Source: Nibrella viscosa (GTDB lineage: Bacteria > Bacteroidota > Bacteroidia > Cytophagales > Spirosomataceae). From it: a stretch of DNA of 64,000 bases. The position numbers and the translations under genes were made by a program. Shown one piece after another: positions 37,146 to 46,263 of this stretch. Where the stretch lies: positions 62,001-126,000 of the forward strand of contig NZ_BAABHB010000017.1 of NCBI RefSeq assembly GCF_039541875.1, read 5' to 3'. Each line of letters opens with the position of its first letter. Within the stretch, counting starts at the first letter, position 1. Under the pieces are notes generated by a model, which was given only the letters and a program-made list of their open reading frames with translations, was not told the origin of the DNA and made no database searches.

Positions 37146-38399
37146 ATGTCTCTAATGCGCTTTAGTGTACTTATCTGCACCTTTCTGTATGTTTCTGTGT
37201 CGGCTTCGGCAGCCGCCCCATCCCCCGGCAAAGGTATTCAGTTTGCCGCTGTTACCTGGAAAGAAGCCCTGCAACAGGCCAAAACCAGTCGGAAACTAAT
37301 CTTTGTGGATGCCTATGCCAGTTGGTGCGGTCCCTGCAAACTAATGGCTGCCCGCGTTTTTACCGACGATAAGGTGGCGGCTTATTATAACGAGCAGTTC
37401 ATCAATGTCAAAATGGACATGGAGTCGGAGGAGGGTGAGGTGTTCGGCGAAAGCTATCCGGTAGAGGCTTATCCCACGTTTTTGTTCATCGACGGCGAGG
37501 GCAAGCTGGTACACCGCCAAACGGGTGCCATGCCGGCCCAGGAATTTATCCAGTTGGGAGAGGATGCCCAAAATCCTGAAAAACAAACGTCGGCGATCGA
37601 GCAGCGTTTAAAAGCCAACCTGAACACGCCGGAGGGGGTTACCGCCTATCTGGAGTACCTGGCGGATAATGACCAGCCGACTGATTCTGTGGCGGAGGCT
37701 TATTTTAAGCAAATACCCCCACGCGACTGGATGCTGACCGCCAACTGGGAGTTGCTTGACGACTACATTAAGTCGGCCGGCTCACCGGTTATCCGCCACA
37801 TCGAAGAACACCGACCGGAGTTTGAAGCGGGAATCGGCCGTTCAAAACTGAACGAAAAACTTCAGGCTTTGTATAAGAAATCTATTAAAAACCTGCTGGC
37901 CGAAACACCCTTAGACACGACCGCTTACCGCGATATGACCAACCGTCTGCTGTTGTCTCTTAAAGAAGAAAATAAACCGAAGGTCAGGTTTTACCTGGCT
38001 ATGGCCGCTTATGCCAGCCGGAAAGATACCGTAGGTTTAATAAACGAGACCATTCGCTATGTGGAAATAGAGAATCCGGATGTTGACAAGCTTAAGGAGT
38101 ATGCCCACATGTTTTATAAAGAGTTCGAGAATTCACCTTTGGCACAAGCCAAGGCGTTGGAGTGGTCTAGAACGGCCACCGAAATCGAATCTGATTACGA
38201 CGCTCTGTCGCAGTATGCGCTGAGTCTCCATCGTGCCGGACAAACCCAGCAAGCGCTTCTCTACGCACGAAAAGCGGTAGAGGAAGCCCGGACCTCAGAG
38301 GATGGGGATTACCGGAAAATGAAAGCACTTATTGCGCGGCTGTCTCCCCAAAAGCCTGTCCGGAAAAAAGCCGTTCCCTTGCGGGCAAAGCGAGGCTGA
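37146..38399 (+). CDS. Secreted thioredoxin-fold protein with helical C-terminus
   Basis: The 417-residue protein has a signal peptide (1-22), a thioredoxin-like domain with the redox motif ASWCGPCKLMA (Cys about 60 and 63) and the cis-Pro loop YPVEAYPTFLFID, then a long helical region (about 150-400) with TPR-like helices (ALSLHRAGQTQQALLYARKA) and a basic end. It would reduce or isomerise disulfides in the periplasm, where the cysteine-protease neighbours also act. Link to the caspases is inference. Confidence 0.85.
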   Translation: MSLMRFSVLICTFLYVSVSASAAAPSPGKGIQFAAVTWKEALQQAKTSRKLIFVDAYASWCGPCKLMAARVFTDDKVAAYYNEQFINVKMDMESEEGEVFGESYPVEAYPTFLFIDGEGKLVHRQTGAMPAQEFIQLGEDAQNPEKQTSAIEQRLKANLNTPEGVTAYLEYLADNDQPTDSVAEAYFKQIPPRDWMLTANWELLDDYIKSAGSPVIRHIEEHRPEFEAGIGRSKLNEKLQALYKKSIKNLLAETPLDTTAYRDMTNRLLLSLKEENKPKVRFYLAMAAYASRKDTVGLINETIRYVEIENPDVDKLKEYAHMFYKEFENSPLAQAKALEWSRTATEIESDYDALSQYALSLHRAGQTQQALLYARKAVEEARTSEDGDYRKMKALIARLSPQKPVRKKAVPLRAKRG

Positions 38400-38449
38400 G
38401 CACCGCCCGGCCTTGCCGTGTGCGTCAGGCTCATGTCGTTCAGGATTAA

Positions 38450-38465
38450 CAGGTTATTTAACCTG
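38450..38465. repeat. Short palindrome upstream of the first RtcB gene
   Basis: CAGGTTATTTAACCTG is a perfect 7-bp inverted repeat about 95 bases before the RtcB start at 38557. It could be an operator or a small hairpin. Confidence 0.4.
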
Positions 38466-38556
38466 AAGTACGGCTAATATGACAGAAATGACGTCATTTT
38501 TCTGTATTCTTGTACATGACAAGTTGGCCTTTGCGGCTTACAGAAACATACCCACC

Positions 38557-39930
38557 ATGATTACAGGGAAAGAGTTGATGGATTTAGGCTATAAGCCGGG
38601 TAAATGGTTTAAGGACGCCATTGATTTTGCCAACCGGCATCAGCTATCGGGCGAGCGTTTGATCGCCTATTTGCAAACGGTTGCCCCCAAAACAATTGAA
38701 CCGCATAGCGAGCCTGTTCCTTTTTACCAGAATATCAAAGCGGACACAGCTGACGAAATCAGCAACGTGCAGAGCGTACTCGATACCATGCAGGTGCTGA
38801 TGAAAACCCCAACGGTGGTGGGTGGGGCAGTAATGCCCGACGCCTGCCCCACCGGTGAGGTAGGGCAGATTCCCGTGGGAGGGGTGGTTGTCGCCAAAAA
38901 TGCTATACACCCCTCCATGCACAGCGCCGACATTTGCTGCTCGGTGATGATGACCAACTTCGGTCATCGGTCGCCGAAATCTGTGTTGGATGCGGCCCAT
39001 TCCGTCACGCACTTCGGCCCCGGCGGGCGCGAGGAGTTTTCTGAACTGCCCAGGGACTTCATCGAGCAAATGACCGCCAACCGCTATTTGAAAAATGAGA
39101 AAAGCAGAACCTTTGCTACTCACCACTTAGGCACGCAGGGCGACGGAAATCATTTCCTGTTTGTTGGGCAATCGAAGCGAACCGGCGAAACCATGATGGT
39201 CACTCATCATGGCAGCCGTGGCTTCGGGGCAAATCTATACACCCAGGGTATGAGAATGGCGGACTTTTTCAGACGAGAACTGTCGCCTGACACCCTGGAG
39301 CGAAATGCCTGGATACCCTACGATACCGACGAAGGCAAAGACTACTGGGAAGCCTTGCAACTGGTTCGGGCCTGGACAAAGCTAAACCATACGACTATCC
39401 ACGAGGCAACCGCCCAGGCGCTCAACGCCGATGTGGTTGACCGATTCTGGAATGAGCACAATTTTGTGTTTAGAGACGGGGACCTGTTTTACCACGCCAA
39501 AGGGGCCACTCCCCTCGACGATAAATTTGTTCCCGACTCCAAAGATGGGTTGCGTCTGGTGCCCCTGAACATGAGTCAGCCGGTTCTGATCGTGAAAGGT
39601 TCAACTACGCAGAACAACCTGGGATTTGCACCGCATGGGGCCGGCAGAAATATGAGCAGAGGGCGACACAAAAAAATGAACGCGCACAAGACGATAGACC
39701 AGATTTTTGCCGAAGAGACCAGGGGCCTGGATGTTCGTTTTTTCTCGAACCATATCGACATATCGGAACTGCCCAGCGCCTACAAAAACGCCGAACGGGT
39801 AAAACAACAAATGCAGGAGTTTGGTCTGGGCGAGGTTGTGGACGAGATAATCCCCTACGGCTGCATTATGGCGGGCGACTGGGAAAGAGCCGCCCCCTGG
39901 CGACATAAAGAAAAACAGCAATCGATTTGA
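38557..39930 (+). CDS. RtcB-family RNA ligase paralogue A
   Basis: RtcB enzymes seal RNA 2',3'-cyclic phosphate or 3'-phosphate ends to 5'-OH ends with GTP and Mn2+. Motifs in order: PDACPTGEVGQIPVGG, ADICC (usual metal motif DxGCG, here altered), GTQGDGNHF, HHGSRG, HAKGAT, and PHGAGRNMSR with the His that is guanylated in E. coli RtcB. The first 50 residues (ITGKELMDLGYKPGKWFKDA) recall the C-terminal part of CCA-adding enzymes. ATG 38557 is preferred over 38479. No signal peptide, so cytoplasmic. It may be active or altered because of ADICC. Confidence 0.83.
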   Translation: MITGKELMDLGYKPGKWFKDAIDFANRHQLSGERLIAYLQTVAPKTIEPHSEPVPFYQNIKADTADEISNVQSVLDTMQVLMKTPTVVGGAVMPDACPTGEVGQIPVGGVVVAKNAIHPSMHSADICCSVMMTNFGHRSPKSVLDAAHSVTHFGPGGREEFSELPRDFIEQMTANRYLKNEKSRTFATHHLGTQGDGNHFLFVGQSKRTGETMMVTHHGSRGFGANLYTQGMRMADFFRRELSPDTLERNAWIPYDTDEGKDYWEALQLVRAWTKLNHTTIHEATAQALNADVVDRFWNEHNFVFRDGDLFYHAKGATPLDDKFVPDSKDGLRLVPLNMSQPVLIVKGSTTQNNLGFAPHGAGRNMSRGRHKKMNAHKTIDQIFAEETRGLDVRFFSNHIDISELPSAYKNAERVKQQMQEFGLGEVVDEIIPYGCIMAGDWERAAPWRHKEKQQSI

Positions 39931-39932
39931 TT

Positions 39933-42095
39933 ATGTACTACTTACCCACTCGGCTTTGTACACTGTTTGTATTGCTTTTTATAACGGTCTGCCCAGCACC
40001 GGCGCAGAAAAGCATTAAGATTGTCGCCAATGGCCAGGCCCCGGCCGGTACCGAACGGCGGCTGGCCCTGGTGGTGGGCAACACCCGCTACAACCGCCCC
40101 GGCGCTATGCTTGCCAACCCCGGCAACGATGCCGATGCTATGGCGGCCATGCTCGACAAGCTGGGCTTCGAGGTCATTAAACGCAAAGACCTCGACCGGG
40201 TAGGCTTTGAGCAGGCTATCGATAATTTCGGCAAGCGCCTGGCCAACTATGATGTAGGCCTGTTCTACTTCTCCGGCCATGGCCTGCAATACGAGGGCGA
40301 AACATACCTGGTGCCCACCGACGAAAACATGGCAGCCCCGGCGCAGATTGGCTACCACTGCGTAAACCTGGGTCGGCTGCTGTCGGCCATGGAAGGCTCC
40401 GAAGCCCAAACTAACATTGTCATGCTCGATGCCTGCCGCAGCAACCCCTTTCCGAAAGCAAAAAAGGGACCTTTGACGGATGGTGGACTGGCCATTCCGC
40501 GCAATCCACCCGGAACCATTGTAGTCTATGCGACCAGCGCCAACAGCACCGCCGACGACAACCCAGGCGAAACCAACGGCCTGTTCACAGGTCAACTGCT
40601 ACGCTACATAGGTCAGCCAAACCGCACACTTTCCCAGATATTAATCGACACGCGCCGGAGCGTGTATGACCGGAGCAACAAACGTCAGCTTCCGGCAGAC
40701 TACAGTCAGTTGCTGGGCGATTTCGTGTTTGTTGAACAACGTAAAGACGCGGAAAAATCACAAGAAGCCAATGAAATTGCTGAAGGTGTTCAAGCTTTTG
40801 AAAATAAAGAATACAGTCGAGCTTTCTCCCTCCTTTCTCGCCATAGTCATCTGCTTGATGCTGCTTCTCAAGCTAGGTTAGGAGCGATGTATTATAATGG
40901 GGAGGGGGTAGCAGTCGATTACATTAAGGCTGAAATTTGGTTTAGAAAAGCGGCTGAGCAAGGAAATGCAAGGGCTAAAAACGGTTTAGGAAATTTATAC
41001 TGGTTCGGACGGGGTGGATTAACCAAAGATCCTATTGAGGCATTACGCTGGTTTAAAGAATCTGCAAATCAAGGCGACCCAAGGGGCCAGTACAGTCTGG
41101 GTGTCATGTATGAGAACGGCTATGGAGTGGCTCGGGACTATGGCCAAGCCGTGAGCTGGTACCGCAAGGCTGCTGAGCAGGGCCATGCCCCAGGGCAGAC
41201 TAATCTGGGCTATATGTATAGGAACGGCTATGGAGTGACTCAGGACTATAGTCAGGCGGTGAGTTGGTACCGCAAAGCCGCTGAACAGGGTGATGCCCCA
41301 GGGCAGACTAATCTGGGCTATATGTATAGGAACGGCTATGGAGTGACTCAGGACTATAGTCAGGCGGTGAGTTGGTACCGCAAAGCCGCTGAGCAGGGCC
41401 ATGCCCCAGGGCAGACTAATCTGGGCAACATGTATCGGGATGGCAAGGGTGTCACTCAGGACTATGGGCAGGCGGTGAGTTGGTACCGCAAAGCCGCTGA
41501 ACAGGGTTATGTTCGAGGGCAGGTTAATCTGGGCTATATGTATGAGAACGGCTATGGAGTGACTCAGGACTATAGTCAGGCGGTGAGTTGGTACCGCAAA
41601 GCCGCTGAACAGGGTGATGCCCCAGGGCAGACTAATCTGGGCTATATGTATGAGAACGGCTATGGAGTGACTCAGGACTATAGTCAGGCGGTGAGTTGGT
41701 ACCGCAAAGCCGCTGAACAGGGTGATGCCCAAGGGCAGACTAATCTGGGCTATATGTATGGGAAAGGCTATGGAGTGACTCAGGACTATAGTCAGGCGGT
41801 GAGCTGGTACCGCAAAGCCGCTGAACAGGGTAATGTTCGAGGGCAGGTTAATCTGGGCAACATGTATGAGAACGGCTATGGAGTGACTCAGGACTATAGT
41901 CAGGCGGTGAGCTGGTACCGCAAAGCCTCTGAACAGGGTGATGCAGGCGGGCAGGCTTATTTGGGAGACATGTACGAATATGGCAAAGGAGTCACTAAAA
42001 ACCTGGTTACTGCCATTGAGTGGTATACGAAAGCGGCTCGTCAGAGCAACGACTATGCTCAGAAAGCCCTCAGGCGATTAGGCAAAAGCTGGTAA
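39933..42095 (+). CDS. Secreted caspase with C-terminal Sel1 repeats
   Basis: The 720-residue protein starts at ATG 39933, three bases after the RtcB stop (the longer frame begins at TTG 39927), suggesting translational coupling to RtcB A. It has a signal peptide (1-24), KSIKIVANGQAPAGTERR, a caspase domain with His116 (YFSGHG) and Cys168 (LDACRSNPF), then about eleven 36-residue Sel1 repeats (LGYMYENGYGVTQDY, QAVSWYRKAAEQG). Sel1 repeats are helical solenoids for protein binding. Eight are almost identical in DNA. Confidence 0.86.
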   Translation: MYYLPTRLCTLFVLLFITVCPAPAQKSIKIVANGQAPAGTERRLALVVGNTRYNRPGAMLANPGNDADAMAAMLDKLGFEVIKRKDLDRVGFEQAIDNFGKRLANYDVGLFYFSGHGLQYEGETYLVPTDENMAAPAQIGYHCVNLGRLLSAMEGSEAQTNIVMLDACRSNPFPKAKKGPLTDGGLAIPRNPPGTIVVYATSANSTADDNPGETNGLFTGQLLRYIGQPNRTLSQILIDTRRSVYDRSNKRQLPADYSQLLGDFVFVEQRKDAEKSQEANEIAEGVQAFENKEYSRAFSLLSRHSHLLDAASQARLGAMYYNGEGVAVDYIKAEIWFRKAAEQGNARAKNGLGNLYWFGRGGLTKDPIEALRWFKESANQGDPRGQYSLGVMYENGYGVARDYGQAVSWYRKAAEQGHAPGQTNLGYMYRNGYGVTQDYSQAVSWYRKAAEQGDAPGQTNLGYMYRNGYGVTQDYSQAVSWYRKAAEQGHAPGQTNLGNMYRDGKGVTQDYGQAVSWYRKAAEQGYVRGQVNLGYMYENGYGVTQDYSQAVSWYRKAAEQGDAPGQTNLGYMYENGYGVTQDYSQAVSWYRKAAEQGDAQGQTNLGYMYGKGYGVTQDYSQAVSWYRKAAEQGNVRGQVNLGNMYENGYGVTQDYSQAVSWYRKASEQGDAGGQAYLGDMYEYGKGVTKNLVTAIEWYTKAARQSNDYAQKALRRLGKSW
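41080..41960 (+). repeat. Tandem 108-bp DNA repeats encoding Sel1 units
   Basis: About eight 108-base units share runs such as GTGACTCAGGACTATAGTC and differ mainly at a few residues (GHAP, GDAP, GYVR, GDAQ, GNVR), so they expanded recently and are prone to copy-number change. Confidence 0.78.
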
Positions 42096-42224
42096 TCAAT
42101 TACTTATTCATCATATAATTTGTCAGTAGCAAAGCTCCATTTTCTAAGTAAGTCCTTATCTCATCATCACTCCGAGGTACGGAAACTTGCCAACGCATTA
42201 AGTATCTTGGACAGCCAAGAAATT

Positions 42225-43202
42225 ATGAACAGCTCAACTATTAAAATAAATTGGCTTGAAATGGATACTACTCACAAAATGGAGGTAATAAATTATTCAG
42301 CAGAGCCACTTAACAAAGTTTTTGGCTGGTTACCGCACGATCTGGAAGCTGAGAGGGTGATCTTTTTTCCGGATGCCTGCCCCGGCAAATCGCCGTTGCC
42401 GACCGGAACGGTTGTCTTTACCAAACAAGAAAACTGGCGGAAATTTGCCATTTCCGACTGCGGATGCGGCATGCTCTTGTGTGAGGCAAACCTCACCAGA
42501 GAGGAGTTTCAGCGGGAGAAGTGGGACAGAATTTACTACGACATTCAGGCTAACAAGAACAAATTGGGCGACTTGGGTTCCGGCAATCATTTTCTTGACG
42601 CGCTGGAATCCTACACCGACGACAAACTTTATTTTCTGATTCATACCGGCTCAAGAAACGAATCTAAACTGGTCGACGATCTGGTAGACCAGCCTAAAAA
42701 GTTCGACACCAAATTCTATGATGTTTGTAAGTGGGCCAAAGACAATCGCTTTGCCATTTTTAAAATTCTGGAAAAGTACTTCGGACGACTTAATCTCATC
42801 CTGGACAAAAATCACAACCACTTCGAACACGCCGACGATGGGGTAATCATTCGCAAAGGAGCCGTCAAAGTAACGCCGGGTGAACAAACAGTAGTACCCT
42901 CCAACATGAACGGCGATGTCGTACTTATTTCGGCAACCGAGGAAGTGGAGAGAACATACCATTCGCTTTGCCATGGCACCGGTCGCGTTATGTCGAGAAG
43001 CGAAGCCAAAGAGTTTGCTGCCACGTTCGACTACGACGAATTACGCAGGCGAATTTACATTCCGGAGATGATCGCCAATGACAACATCAAAACGGATGCC
43101 CCATTCTGTTACCGTGATCTGGATAGCTGCTTAGCCCTCATCGATAATCTAATTATCATCGACAAACGGTTCAGTGTGTTTGCTTATCTGGGACAGATGT
43201 AG
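42225..43202 (+). CDS. RtcB-family paralogue B (short)
   Basis: From ATG 42225 the product is 325 residues. The long frame from TTG 42120 lacks a good start. RtcB motifs: FPDACPGKSPLPTGTV, SDCGCGM (metal motif intact), DLGSGNHF, HTGSRN, NHNHFEH, RKGAV, and CHGTGRVMSR with the guanylation His. It is shorter than typical RtcBs (about 400-480) but carries every core motif, so it may be active. Its substrate may differ. It lies 129 bases after the Sel1-caspase gene and before a WD40-caspase gene. Confidence 0.82.
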   Translation: MNSSTIKINWLEMDTTHKMEVINYSAEPLNKVFGWLPHDLEAERVIFFPDACPGKSPLPTGTVVFTKQENWRKFAISDCGCGMLLCEANLTREEFQREKWDRIYYDIQANKNKLGDLGSGNHFLDALESYTDDKLYFLIHTGSRNESKLVDDLVDQPKKFDTKFYDVCKWAKDNRFAIFKILEKYFGRLNLILDKNHNHFEHADDGVIIRKGAVKVTPGEQTVVPSNMNGDVVLISATEEVERTYHSLCHGTGRVMSRSEAKEFAATFDYDELRRRIYIPEMIANDNIKTDAPFCYRDLDSCLALIDNLIIIDKRFSVFAYLGQM

Positions 43203-43296
43203 GGCTGTGAAATAAATCACAAAATATAAGATAGAGTACTCTTTTTTATTAACCGATTACCATAATACATGTCTAAAATTTGAATGTTAGTTTCAT

Positions 43297-46233
43297 ATGA
43301 AATTTCCGTTTACTCTCACTTTTGGAGTCCCAGCTTTAGTGCTTATTCTATTTTGCCTTTTGTTTTTAACAAAACCAGCTTTAGCTCAACAAACCAAATT
43401 ATCTAAATCTCCCTTAGCGGGACACTTAAGGACAATATTTACAGTAGATTACACCTCTAACGAACAATTAATAGCATCAGGCGGGAATGACGCAACAATT
43501 AAGTTGTGGGATAGCCAGACTGGACAGGTACAGCGGACAATCAGAGTAAATGGAACTTGGGTAAGTTCCGTTTGTTTCAGTCCAAATGGACAGCAACTAA
43601 TTTCCAGCGGTAACGTGATCGGTCTTGATGATACACTTCGACTCTGGGATGTTCATACCGGAAAGTTGTTACGCAAATTTAATGGCCATAAGAAAGGTGT
43701 ACATACCGTTAAGATAAGTGCTGATGGACGACTAATTGTTTCGGGAGGTACAGACGAATCAGTTAAAGTATGGGATATACAGACGGGACGAGTACTTTAT
43801 ACACTAAATGGACATTCAGATCAAATATTTTGTGTTTGTTTCAGCCCTGATAGTAAGTTAATAGCCTCTGGAAGTGATGATTTGAGCATTAAGATTTGGG
43901 ATGTGAGTACGGGGAGATTACAACATACACTTATCGGTCATATTAAATCAAAGAATCTTCACAAAAATATAAATGCTATCAGCTTCAGTCCAGATGGCCG
44001 ACAGTTAGTTTCAGCCGGCGGAGATAGCACAGTCAGGCTTTGGGATGTACAAACCGGACAACTGTTACGTACATTCTCAGGGCACAAAGGATACGTATTC
44101 AACGTTGAATTTAGTTCCGATGGCCGGCAGCTGATTTCTGCAAGCACCGACAAAACGCTCAAAACATGGGATATTCAAACGGGGCAACTGCTTAGAACAC
44201 TGACTGACCATGAAGGTGATGAGGGAATCATTAGCGTTAGCCCGAATGGTAAACGGCTTGATATTAGAATAAAAAAATCAACGCTCACAATTTGGGATAT
44301 ACAAACCGGGAAACTGGAGCGTACAATGGCAGGTACAAATCACAATCACATCCAAGGTGACATTTGTTTCAGCCCTGATGGTAAGTCGATGGTGGAGATT
44401 GAAGATGAAAATTATTCAGCATTTAATCTTTGGGACGTACAGACAGGGAAACTTCTGCATACTATGACTGGACCTGAAAACTCTATATATTCTTCCTGTT
44501 TTAGTCTAGATGGGCAGCAGGTAATATATGGAGGCCGTGACAGTACACTTAAGGTTTGGGACGTGAAGACAGGAAAGGTTAAACGGCTGATCAACGGACA
44601 AACCAGCTATGTACAACTCATTCATTTAAGTCCAGATGGTCGACTTTTAGTTACCTTATCTGATAAGGAAATTAACTTAGTAGATATGAAAACAGGACAA
44701 TTATTACGAAAGTGGTCAGCTCATAAGCAAATGATATATGATGTTAATATTAGTCCTGATGGCAGGCACTTAATATCCGCTGGTGGTGATAGTACAATAA
44801 AAATCTGGGATATAACAATAGGAAAGTTACTGCACACCCTTACCGGTCATAATAAAAGTGTTTACAGGGTTTGTTTTAGTCCTGACGGTAAACAGATAGT
44901 ATCTTTGGATGGAAACGATACGGTCAAGCTATGGGATGTGCAGACAGGTAAGTTATTGCATACAGCGACAACATCTGCACTTAAATTTCATTATACTGCA
45001 GAAGGTCAATGGTTAATAATATACGGTTTCAATAAGATTGAAATTCGTAATGCCAAGACGCTAGCCCTGGTTCAAACCTATGAAAATAACGGCTACTTCA
45101 CGGATCTGAATTTTACACCGCCCATTACTCCTGATGGGAAGTATGAAATTTATCCATATTACCTCTCTTTCTTTGTAAAAGAAGCTAAGCCTTCTTTACA
45201 AAATAAACTAATAAGCGCGGTCTCCCGACCAACGATCACCTGGGAGACACCCAATACTGAGCGAATTACCGTCAGCCAGAGTACTTTTACCGTAAAAGCC
45301 TGCGTACAGGGCACAGGCGTAAGTCAATACAACCTTGTACATAATAGGCAATCACTCAGCAATCGTTCTATCAAGATTGCGTCCTGCCCTTTAGCCGTTG
45401 AGCAGACCGTAACCCTACAAGCGGGTTTGAACGAATTCTATATAACAGCGACCAACGAAGGCGGTACCAGCACCTCGGAGCGTCGTTATATTACCTATCA
45501 GCCCGCTCAGTCTACAACGCCTTCTATGGCATCGGCAACTACTACTCAGAAACGGCTGGCTCTGGTGATTGGCAACGCACGCTATACACATGCCGGTACG
45601 CTGGCCAACCCTGTCAACGACGCAGAAGCCATACGGCAGGTTCTAAAAGAAAGTGGCTTTGAGGTGCTATTCTATACCAACCTGGACAAAAAAGGCATGG
45701 TAGCCGCCATTCAGGAGTTTGGCCAGAAATTAAAAGACTACAACGTGGGGTTGTGTTACTATGCCGGACATGGCACATTTCTCAATGGTACTAACTATTT
45801 CCTACCGGTAGATGCCAATCCAAGAAGTGCAGATGAGGTAGAGTTTGAAGGACTGCCCACAACGCGGCTTATCCGCAAGATGGAAGAAACCAACAGGCAG
45901 ACCAACATTCTGCTGTTTGATGCTTGCCGCAACAACCCCTTTGAACGCAGTTGGGGCCGGACACTGGGCGAGACGGGCGGCTTCGCCTTACTACCGCCCC
46001 CGAAAGGAACGCTCATTGCCTATGCTGCATCCGAAGGCGAACAAGCCGCCGACGCGGGCCGTAACCAGACAAACAGCCCATTTGCAGCAGCCTTTGTGAA
46101 ATACGTCCGACAGGGAGGATTGTCGCTGTCCCAGATACTGCTGCGGGTGCGCCGGGAGGTGGAGGAAGTCACCAAGGAGCGCCAAACTACGCAGGAGGTC
46201 AATATGTTGAGAGATGATTTTTATTTTAAATAA
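43297..46233 (+). CDS. Secreted WD40-caspase protein (978 aa)
   Basis: A signal peptide (about 1-30) leads to 13 WD40 repeats (about 38-610; each with GH, SPDG and LWD markers), the cluster tail TPDGKYEIYPYYLSFFVKE, a strand-rich linker with a Cys pair (VKACVQGTGVSQYNL), then the caspase domain with His825 (YYAGHG) and Cys877 (FDACRNNPFERSW). WD40 propellers bind proteins or peptides. The whole is a large extracytoplasmic protease with a binding head, and a likely sensor-plus-effector. Confidence 0.86.
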   Translation: MKFPFTLTFGVPALVLILFCLLFLTKPALAQQTKLSKSPLAGHLRTIFTVDYTSNEQLIASGGNDATIKLWDSQTGQVQRTIRVNGTWVSSVCFSPNGQQLISSGNVIGLDDTLRLWDVHTGKLLRKFNGHKKGVHTVKISADGRLIVSGGTDESVKVWDIQTGRVLYTLNGHSDQIFCVCFSPDSKLIASGSDDLSIKIWDVSTGRLQHTLIGHIKSKNLHKNINAISFSPDGRQLVSAGGDSTVRLWDVQTGQLLRTFSGHKGYVFNVEFSSDGRQLISASTDKTLKTWDIQTGQLLRTLTDHEGDEGIISVSPNGKRLDIRIKKSTLTIWDIQTGKLERTMAGTNHNHIQGDICFSPDGKSMVEIEDENYSAFNLWDVQTGKLLHTMTGPENSIYSSCFSLDGQQVIYGGRDSTLKVWDVKTGKVKRLINGQTSYVQLIHLSPDGRLLVTLSDKEINLVDMKTGQLLRKWSAHKQMIYDVNISPDGRHLISAGGDSTIKIWDITIGKLLHTLTGHNKSVYRVCFSPDGKQIVSLDGNDTVKLWDVQTGKLLHTATTSALKFHYTAEGQWLIIYGFNKIEIRNAKTLALVQTYENNGYFTDLNFTPPITPDGKYEIYPYYLSFFVKEAKPSLQNKLISAVSRPTITWETPNTERITVSQSTFTVKACVQGTGVSQYNLVHNRQSLSNRSIKIASCPLAVEQTVTLQAGLNEFYITATNEGGTSTSERRYITYQPAQSTTPSMASATTTQKRLALVIGNARYTHAGTLANPVNDAEAIRQVLKESGFEVLFYTNLDKKGMVAAIQEFGQKLKDYNVGLCYYAGHGTFLNGTNYFLPVDANPRSADEVEFEGLPTTRLIRKMEETNRQTNILLFDACRNNPFERSWGRTLGETGGFALLPPPKGTLIAYAASEGEQAADAGRNQTNSPFAAAFVKYVRQGGLSLSQILLRVRREVEEVTKERQTTQEVNMLRDDFYFK

Positions 46234-46263
46234 TAATTTAATAATTGATTAACTATCCTGTTT

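Noticed and set aside
41043..41732. Antisense frame of 229 codons
   Set aside because: It is the mirror of the Sel1 repeat DNA and has no features of its own. The repeat periodicity keeps the reverse frame open.
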